DNA of 21,447 nt from Alphaproteobacteria bacterium (GTDB lineage Bacteria; Pseudomonadota; Alphaproteobacteria; Sphingomonadales; Sphingomonadaceae). Position 1 is the first letter of the stretch. The number at the start of each line of letters is the position of its first letter. A model generated the notes under the pieces. It made no database searches, was not told where the DNA came from, and was given only the letters and a program-made list of their open reading frames with translations. Shown piece by piece: positions 16,467-21,447 of the stretch. The stretch covers positions 1 through 21,447 of the forward strand of contig JAQGLD010000183.1 of assembly GCA_028293055.1 (NCBI GenBank), given 5' to 3'. Position numbers and translations under genes: made by a program.

Positions 16467-18806
16467 ATGTATCACAGCCCCGTACAGACAGAGGCGGACC
16501 AGCACGACGGAGATGCTGCCGATCTGGCCGAGGGTATCGGCGCAGACGCGGGAAGCCAGCGGCTTCGCGAAGCCCATCTCCATAACGGCCAGGCGCGCAC
16601 CCGCGGCCTGTTCGCACCCTTCTTCTCGATCTCGGGAGTCGGCGCTGCCCTGCTCAGCGCGTGGGCGATGCTCGGCAGCGTCCGGCCCGAGCTGATCGCC
16701 TTCTGGGTCGTCGCGGTCGGCGGCGCCAACTATTTTTATTATCGCCAGGCGATGCGCGACGGCACCGCCGCCGGCAGCCGCTCCGCCGAGGGCCGGGCGC
16801 CGATTCGCGGAATCATCGAAGCGGTCGCCATCGCTGCGATCTGGGTCGCTCTGCCGGCTTATGCCTTCGCCACCCAGACACATGAGGCGCAGGTGGTGAT
16901 TGGAGGGTCGATCGGGCTGATGATCCTGGCCGCGATCGCTTTGGCCTCCGAACCTGCGGCGGCGTTCGCCTGGATCGTCACGATGACGGCGGCGCTGTGC
17001 ATCTCTTATTATCTGGCAAGCCCGACGCTCGATCCGAAGATGGGGGCGACGATCATCGGAGTCGCCGCTTCCGCGATCTTCGGAGTCGCCCGCCTCACCC
17101 GCTGGACCTTCCAGGAGCTGCAGTCGATCGCCCGGATCCGCGCGGAATGGGAATCGGCCCACCTCCTGCTCAAGGAATATGAGCATCGTGGGGTCGGCTG
17201 GCTCTGGCAGGTCGATGCCGAGAACCGGGTCGTCTACATCTCTTCGCGGATGACCGCTTTGCTCGGCCGCTCGGCGAACCAGCTGATCGGCCACTCGCTC
17301 CCGGCGACGCTCGGCGGCAACAGCGCGCTCGGCCGCACCTTGCTCGCGCGCCAGCCTTTCGCCAGCCTCGAGATGGAGATCAAGACCCGGCGCGGCACGC
17401 GCTGGATCAGCCTCGCCGGAGATCCGATCATCGACATGGCGGGCCAGTTCCAGGGCTTCCGCGGGGTCGGCTCGGACATCACCGAGGTCCGCAAGACCCA
17501 GGAGCGCCTGACCAATCTCGCCAATATGGACGTGCTCTCGGGCCTGCCCAACCGCAGCCGGGTCCGCCAGCTGCTCGGCGAGGCGCTGTCGGCGTCGCAG
17601 TCCGGTCATTGCCCCTGCGCGATCATGTTCCTCGACCTCGACGGCTTCAAGCCGGTCAACGACACGTTCGGTCACCCCAAGGGCGATGCGGTGCTCAAAA
17701 GCGTGTCGCAACGCTTGGTCAAGGAAGTCGGCGAGCTCGGCCATGTCGGCCGGATGGGCGGCGACGAATTCGCAATCGTCATTCGTGACGCCCAGAGCCG
17801 CAAGAAGGTCGAGGATCTCGCCCGGCGGATCATCTCGGCCGTTGCCGAGCCTTATCATATCGACAAGGCCGAGATCCGCATCGGAGTCTCGATCGGCTGC
17901 GCCTTCGGACCGATCGACGGCCAGAGCGTCGACGATCTCATCCAGAAGGCTGATCTCGCGCTCTACCAGGCGAAGGGCGAAGGCCGCGGCACGTGCTGCT
18001 ATTTCAGCGCGAACATGCAGAACCAGGCCGAGGACCGGTTGCGGATGGAGCAGGATCTGCGCCTCGCCATCACGCTCAAGCAGTTCCGCCTCGATTATCA
18101 GCCGTTGATCAATGCCGCCGACCAGAGCCTGATGGGCTTCGAGGCGCTGATCCGCTGGCATCACCCGACCCGCGGCATGGTATCTCCTGCCGAGTTCATT
18201 CCGCTCGCCGAGGATACCGGGCTGATCATGCCGCTCGGCGACTGGGTGATCGACGAGGCCTCGCGCGCCGCCGCCTCCTGGCCGGACTATATCAATGTCG
18301 CGCTCAACCTGTCGGCGCGCCAGCTGATCCTGCCGGCGCTTCCGAACACGGTTGCGGAAGCGCTCGCCAAGTACAAGCTCAAGGCCAACCGGCTCGAGCT
18401 CGAGGTGACCGAATCCGTCTTCCTCGGCGACAGCCATGGCGCGGTCGATGTGCTCAAGCGGCTCCGTTCGCTCGGCGTCGGAATCGCGCTCGACGATTTC
18501 GGCACCGGTTATTCGTCGCTCGGCTATCTCAACAAGGCCGTCTTCCATAAGCTGAAGATCGACGGCAGCTTCGTCCGCGAGGCGGCGAACAATCGCGAGA
18601 CCGTCGCGATCATCCAGTCGATCGTCAGCCTTGCGAAGAGTTTTCGGATGACCGTGACCGCCGAAGGCGTCGAGACCGCGGATGATTTCACCCGCATGCG
18701 CGACCTCGGGGTCAACCAGATCCAGGGCTATCTGTTCGGCCGGCCGATGAGCTACGAGCGCGCGACCGATCTGGTTCACGGCACCCAGACCCGAATGACC
18801 GCTTAG
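16467..18806 (+). CDS. Membrane PAS-GGDEF-EAL cyclic-di-GMP enzyme
   Basis: A 779-aa signalling protein. About six membrane segments (roughly 52-70, 75-92, 115-136, 142-160, 165-185, 190-210) precede a PAS domain (about 235-345). A GGDEF domain follows with intact GGDEF at 431-435, then an EAL domain with intact EAL at 559-561. The EAL also keeps the N, E, DDFGTG, K and AEGVET residues, so both synthesis and breakdown of cyclic-di-GMP look possible. No RxxD inhibitory site stands before GGDEF. The N-terminal sensor does not match a MASE domain that I can name. ATG 16467 is preferred (AGGA five bases before); ATG 16452 is the alternative. The 99-bp upstream gap contains an A-rich patch but no clear promoter. 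It probably controls motility or biofilm behaviour. Confidence 0.92.
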   Translation: MYHSPVQTEADQHDGDAADLAEGIGADAGSQRLREAHLHNGQARTRGLFAPFFSISGVGAALLSAWAMLGSVRPELIAFWVVAVGGANYFYYRQAMRDGTAAGSRSAEGRAPIRGIIEAVAIAAIWVALPAYAFATQTHEAQVVIGGSIGLMILAAIALASEPAAAFAWIVTMTAALCISYYLASPTLDPKMGATIIGVAASAIFGVARLTRWTFQELQSIARIRAEWESAHLLLKEYEHRGVGWLWQVDAENRVVYISSRMTALLGRSANQLIGHSLPATLGGNSALGRTLLARQPFASLEMEIKTRRGTRWISLAGDPIIDMAGQFQGFRGVGSDITEVRKTQERLTNLANMDVLSGLPNRSRVRQLLGEALSASQSGHCPCAIMFLDLDGFKPVNDTFGHPKGDAVLKSVSQRLVKEVGELGHVGRMGGDEFAIVIRDAQSRKKVEDLARRIISAVAEPYHIDKAEIRIGVSIGCAFGPIDGQSVDDLIQKADLALYQAKGEGRGTCCYFSANMQNQAEDRLRMEQDLRLAITLKQFRLDYQPLINAADQSLMGFEALIRWHHPTRGMVSPAEFIPLAEDTGLIMPLGDWVIDEASRAAASWPDYINVALNLSARQLILPALPNTVAEALAKYKLKANRLELEVTESVFLGDSHGAVDVLKRLRSLGVGIALDDFGTGYSSLGYLNKAVFHKLKIDGSFVREAANNRETVAIIQSIVSLAKSFRMTVTAEGVETADDFTRMRDLGVNQIQGYLFGRPMSYERATDLVHGTQTRMTA

Positions 18807-18899
18807 TGCGTCGAACGCCGGGATGAGATCGACGGGGTTGTTTCGAACCGGGCCGATGGCGGCTTTTGCCTGAGGCGCACGAACGGCTAAGGACAGGTC

Positions 18900-19367
18900 A
18901 TGCGGCGGTCCCTTCCCTTCCTCGCCTTGTGCCTGGTCACAGCTTGCGGCCGGCAATCCGAGCCGCCACCGGTGCCCAAGGCCAAGGCCAAGGTCCCGGC
19001 CGTGCCCGCCCAGCCCCCTGTTTCTGAAGCGGACCGCCGCTCCGGCAAGGCCGCCGCGGATGCACTTCGCCATTATTATGCGCTGATTGCAGCGGGCGAC
19101 TATGCTTCCGCCTACCGTCTGCGTACCCCAGGCCGGGTCACCGAAGAGCGGTTCGCCGCCAATTTCGCGGGCTATGAGCGGTACAGCGTCCTGGTCGGAG
19201 CACCGTCGCAGCCGGTCGAGGCAGACGGTTTCGCCTATGTCCAGATTCCGGTCATGATCACCGGGAGGTTCAAGGGCGGCAAGCCCTTCGGCAGCAGCGG
19301 CAATGTCATGGCGCGCCGGTCCGCATCGGGCGGCGACCACGGCTGGTACATCCTCACCGAAGATTGA
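18900..19367 (+). CDS. Predicted lipoprotein of unknown function
   Basis: A 155-aa protein with a lipoprotein signal peptide (MRRSLPFLALCLVTAC, lipidated Cys16) followed by a Pro/Ala/Lys-rich linker of about 25 residues. A small compact domain follows at about 45-155. The domain pattern (ALRHYYALIAAGDYASAYRL ... GWYILTED) looks like the NTF2-like or DUF4878-type small alpha+beta folds often found in lipoproteins, but I cannot assign it. It lies 93 bp after the GGDEF-EAL gene and has AGGACAGG-like sequence directly before its ATG. exbD follows with its own promoter. Real gene, function unknown. Confidence 0.72.
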   Translation: MRRSLPFLALCLVTACGRQSEPPPVPKAKAKVPAVPAQPPVSEADRRSGKAAADALRHYYALIAAGDYASAYRLRTPGRVTEERFAANFAGYERYSVLVGAPSQPVEADGFAYVQIPVMITGRFKGGKPFGSSGNVMARRSASGGDHGWYILTED

Positions 19368-19379
19368 ACGGGAACTCCA

Positions 19380-19409
19380 TTGCTGGCAGGCCATAATTCG
19401 TGTTATGAT
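19380..19409 (+). promoter_or_regulatory. exbD promoter
   Basis: TTGCTG (19380-19385), an 18-base spacer and TATGAT (19404-19409) make a good sigma-70-type pair. The predicted start near 19416 leaves about 20 bases of leader containing AAGGAGA before the exbD ATG. This is the clearest promoter in the window for a plus-strand gene. Confidence 0.55.
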
Positions 19410-19435
19410 ATTACATCGCGACCAAGGAGAGAGTC

Positions 19436-19870
19436 ATGCAGAGCCGCCGCCGCATCGCCAGCTTCCCCGCCGCGGCAGAAATGCCGATCTCGACCCTCAA
19501 CACGACGCCCCTCATCGACGTCATGCTGGTCCTGCTGATCATGTTCATCGTCACCATCCCGATCGCGACGCACAAGGTCAGGGTCGACCTGCCGAACGGT
19601 GCCGCGGTGGTGACCAAGCCCGAGATCCACGAACTGGCGCTCGATCAGGCCGGCCGGTTGAGCTGGGACGGCGCCCCGCTCGCGCAGTCCGCACTGCCCG
19701 ACCGCCTAGGAGCGATGCATCGCGATCACCCCGACGCCTTGCTGCGCCTTCGCTCCGACGGCCTCGCGCGTTATGAGGATTTCGACCGCCTGCTCGCAGC
19801 GGTGAAGCGGTCCGGAGTGGATCGGCTGGCGTTCGTCGGTAATGAGGGCTTTGCCGCGGCGATAGGCTGA
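19436..19870 (+). CDS. ExbD/TolR family energy-transducing protein
   Basis: A 144-aa inner-membrane protein with one TM segment (about 26-44) carrying the essential Asp28 in NTTPLIDVMLVLLIMF, and a periplasmic domain (45-144). Family members sit with ExbB/TolQ and use the proton gradient to drive TonB or Tol. No exbB, tonB or tolQ is adjacent, and both flanking genes encode small lipoproteins. It must therefore use partners made elsewhere, or an unlinked ExbB. The ATG is supported by AAGGAGA upstream and by its own promoter. Confident as ExbD/TolR type; the specific pathway is open. Confidence 0.88.
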   Translation: MQSRRRIASFPAAAEMPISTLNTTPLIDVMLVLLIMFIVTIPIATHKVRVDLPNGAAVVTKPEIHELALDQAGRLSWDGAPLAQSALPDRLGAMHRDHPDALLRLRSDGLARYEDFDRLLAAVKRSGVDRLAFVGNEGFAAAIG

Positions 19871-19919
19871 GGAAACCCCCGGCGGACCTGCATTGTTATC
19901 GCCTGTGAAGGAGTGTCCC

Positions 19920-20330
19920 ATGCTGAAGATGATGTTTGCGACAGCGCTTTCGCTGCCGCTCTGTGCATGCGGCGACAACGGTTCGCAGCAGCAGCAGGAT
20001 GTCACGAAAGTGGTGATCGCCAATCCGGTTTCGGACCAGCTCAAGGGGGGCGACGCCCTCTATCGAGCGATCGGCCTGCGCCGGGTGATCGTCGACAGCG
20101 GCCACCATTGCAAGAGCGTCGATGCCGGCGGATTCCAGCAGCCATACAAGAATTACGCCTTGTGGACCGCTCATTGCACCGACAGCGGCGACTGGGCGGT
20201 CTTCATCGCTCCGGCCGGAGACGCTGAAGCCCGGCGCTGCGACGAGATGGTCCAGCTCGGCATGCCGAAATGCGGCGTCTCGCCATCCCTGCAGTCCGAG
20301 TCTGCGGCGCCTAGGAAGGCACCTCGCTGA
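19920..20330 (+). CDS. Small Cys-containing predicted lipoprotein
   Basis: A 136-aa protein with a signal peptide and lipobox LCAC (Cys17). The mature part has a Gln-rich stretch (23-26) and four Cys (64, 86, 107, 118) with spacing that would permit two disulfides, fitting a periplasmic or outer-membrane location. No known family recognised. ATG 19920 has AGGAG six bases upstream. A TTG nine codons earlier lacks such a site. It lies 49 bp after exbD and may be co-transcribed with it. Its last 20 bases overlap the end of the convergent KTSC-domain gene on the other strand. Confidence 0.68.
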   Translation: MLKMMFATALSLPLCACGDNGSQQQQDVTKVVIANPVSDQLKGGDALYRAIGLRRVIVDSGHHCKSVDAGGFQQPYKNYALWTAHCTDSGDWAVFIAPAGDAEARRCDEMVQLGMPKCGVSPSLQSESAAPRKAPR

Positions 20331-20511
20331 ACCCGTAGCGGCCGCGTATCCGGCTGTTGAAGTGGCGGCCCTTGATCCGCGCCGTGCGGAAGGCCTCGGC
20401 AGCCTCCAGCGGGACATCGCGATAGATGTAGCGCCGGCCGGTGGTGAACAGCACGTCCAGCTCTCGCAGCTCCGTTCGATAGTGGATCGACTGGATGATT
20501 GTCGACGGCAT
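20311..20511 (-). CDS. Small KTSC-domain protein (second of pair)
   Basis: A 66-aa protein that is almost entirely one KTSC domain: STIIQSIHYR, then LDVLFTTGRRYIYRDVP with the central YxY, then FNSRIRGRYGF. KTSC is named after a domain at the C-terminus of some lysyl-tRNA synthetases; as a stand-alone protein its role is unknown, with nucleic-acid binding suggested. The ATG overlaps the stop of the upstream KTSC gene as TGATG, so the pair is translationally coupled. The 3' end overlaps the convergent lipoprotein gene by 20 bp. Confidence 0.75.
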   Translation of the reverse strand: MPSTIIQSIHYRTELRELDVLFTTGRRYIYRDVPLEAAEAFRTARIKGRHFNSRIRGRYGFSEVPS

Positions 20512-20738
20512 CAGGGTCGGAAACGGCGGCGGCGCCGCTCGATGACGAATTCGTGGTTCGGCTTGATCCGCCGATTGACGAAGGCGCCGATCGAAGGCGC
20601 ATCGAGCAATTGCCGATACGCCTCGCCCGGCACTTCGAAATAGCTGTAGCGATCGCCAAGCTTGTAACGGATGTGGAGAATCCGGCTCTCCGGATCGTAA
20701 TCGACTGAATCGACGGCTGACGAGCTTACCAGCGGCAC
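20511..20738 (-). CDS. Small KTSC-domain protein (first of pair)
   Basis: A 75-aa KTSC-domain protein (SSSAVDSVDYD, then RILHIRYKLGDRYSYFEVP with the YxY motif, then FVNRRIKPNHEF) ending in a strongly basic tail, ERRRRRFRP. The basic tail fits nucleic-acid binding, but that is inference. The start is GTG at 20738. An in-frame TGA nine bases upstream rules out a longer protein, and no good ribosome binding site is seen. The downstream gene is a divergent paralogue coupled by TGATG. Both are small enough to be missed by gene finders. Confidence 0.72.
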   Translation of the reverse strand: MPLVSSSAVDSVDYDPESRILHIRYKLGDRYSYFEVPGEAYRQLLDAPSIGAFVNRRIKPNHEFVIERRRRRFRP

Positions 20739-20811
20739 CGGAGATCAACGCCTGGGGGCGAATCGAGTTCATTACATCTGAGTCACCAGGTCGCGATTCC
20801 GGCACTTCGCA

Positions 20812-20832
20812 GTCTGTGAAAGCGTTACAGAC
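20812..20832. promoter_or_regulatory. 6-bp inverted repeat, possible operator
   Basis: GTCTGT (20812-20817) and ACAGAC (20827-20832) are perfect inverted arms around nine bases. The site lies in the 118-bp divergent gap between the first KTSC gene and the iron-permease-like gene, 24 bp before the latter's ATG. That would suit a repressor site, but such a short repeat can arise by chance. Confidence 0.25.
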
Positions 20833-20856
20833 CCGATATGATCGGCAGGAGGCCGT

Positions 20857-21270
20857 ATGTTGGAACGCTTTTTCACCTCATGCGCGACCCGAATCGCAAC
20901 CGCGGCGGGTCAGCCGATCACGTTCATGATCGCGGCCGGCCTGATATTGATCTGGGGCGCGACGGGGCCGATCTTTCATTATTCCGACACCTGGCAACTG
21001 ATCGTCAACACGGCGACCACGATCATCACCTTCCTGATGGTCTTCCTCATCCAGAACAGCCAGAATCGCGACGGCGCGGCGATGCAGGCCAAGCTCGACG
21101 AGCTGCTGCGGGCGCTCGACCAGGCCCGCGAGCAATTCATCGGCATCGAGCATCTCACCGAGCAGCAGATCGAGACGATACGCTCCAGGCTGGAGGACGA
21201 AGTCGGTTGCGAGAACGGCAAGCCCGCCACCGCCGATGAAAGCGTCGATCGGCTGCTCAAGCGATTCTGA
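20857..21270 (+). CDS. Low-affinity iron permease-like membrane protein
   Basis: A 137-aa inner-membrane protein of the low-affinity iron permease family. It has two TM segments (about 21-38 and 48-65), WGATGPIFHYSDTWQL between them, and the family hallmark FLIQNSQNRD just after the second. The cytoplasmic part starts MQAKLDELLRAL. The name comes from fungal Fet4-related proteins; iron transport by the short bacterial members is not established. The ATG follows a perfect AGGAGG four bases upstream, so translation should be strong. It is divergent from the KTSC pair. Confidence 0.85.
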   Translation: MLERFFTSCATRIATAAGQPITFMIAAGLILIWGATGPIFHYSDTWQLIVNTATTIITFLMVFLIQNSQNRDGAAMQAKLDELLRALDQAREQFIGIEHLTEQQIETIRSRLEDEVGCENGKPATADESVDRLLKRF

Positions 21271-21330
21271 TTCGCGACGATTGCTCCGCCCCCCCGCCGC
21301 AGCTACCAGTGGCGAAAGGGGTAAAGTCAA

Positions 21331-21447
21331 ATGGCCGCAAGACCTGTCTATGTCGTCCTGATCGGCTGGGTGCTGATCGTCGTCGGCGTGCTCAGCATCA
21401 TATCGGTGGGAATCGCAGTCGCGGCCCCGAGCTTGATCGGAACTCCG
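21331..21447 (+). CDS. Membrane protein, cut by the window end
   Basis: The first 39 codons of a reading frame that continues beyond the window. MAARPVYVVLIGWVLIVVGV begins a single hydrophobic segment (about residues 6-32). AAAGGGG stands nine bases before the ATG. It lies 60 bp after the iron-permease-like gene on the same strand. Too little is present to name it. Confidence 0.5.
   Translation, partial: MAARPVYVVLIGWVLIVVGVLSIISVGIAVAAPSLIGTP

Noticed and set aside
16404..19394. A 996-codon open frame on the minus strand, antisense to the GGDEF-EAL gene and its neighbour
   Set aside because: It is a mirror of the plus-strand codons in high-GC DNA. The product is rich in D, R, G, L and E with no family motif, and the plus-strand gene has complete catalytic motifs.
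20837..20842. TATGAT as a -10 element for the iron-permease-like gene
   Set aside because: A transcript from it would begin within or after the AGGAGG ribosome binding site, and no -35 lies 16-18 bases upstream.

Overview
The window is a dense, high-GC stretch of ordinary bacterial chromosome. Codon use, the mutY–dciA–dsbA–smc gene order, the alphaproteobacterial type of serC, and short intergenic palindromes of the CCGGC-N4-GCCGG type all point to an alphaproteobacterium, most likely of the order Sphingomonadales. I see no tRNA, rRNA, CRISPR array, transposase or prophage gene. No gap between genes exceeds about 170 bases.

Layout. (1) 3-1342, plus strand: aroC (chorismate synthase) and an acylphosphatase, coupled by an ATGA overlap. 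They end at a strong hairpin shared with the convergent purA. (2) 1377-5552, minus strand: serC, serA and purA read as one biosynthetic cluster for serine and then AMP. serC has a promoter and a leader hairpin that buries its ribosome binding site. Two palindromic repeats lie between serC and serA, and two mutually exclusive hairpins lie between serA and purA. (3) 5713-7293, plus strand: an extensin-like lipoprotein with a peptidase-M15-like metal site, then a LOG/lysine-decarboxylase-like nucleotide hydrolase. (4) 7333-10027, minus strand: mutY and a NudC-type NADH pyrophosphatase (translationally coupled), then a membrane-anchored cytochrome c. (5) 10042-15678, plus strand: a DciA/DUF721 protein, two tandem DsbA-like oxidoreductases and the condensin subunit smc. 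A two-hairpin repeat sits between dsbA2 and smc and supplies the dsbA2 stop codon. (6) 15768-18806: a YdeI/DUF1801 protein and a six-TM PAS-GGDEF-EAL cyclic-di-GMP enzyme. (7) 18900-21447: small envelope genes (two lipoproteins, a solitary ExbD/TolR, a low-affinity iron permease-like protein and a cut-off membrane protein) plus two tandem KTSC-domain genes on the minus strand.

The coding content is mostly housekeeping, and I do not find a convincing new multi-gene system. The best second-look items are in the non-coding DNA and in gene junctions. They are the serC leader hairpin that hides the ribosome binding site, the repeat that ends dsbA2 and isolates smc, the switch-like spacer between serA and purA, the paired KTSC genes, and the solitary exbD between two unrecognised lipoproteins.
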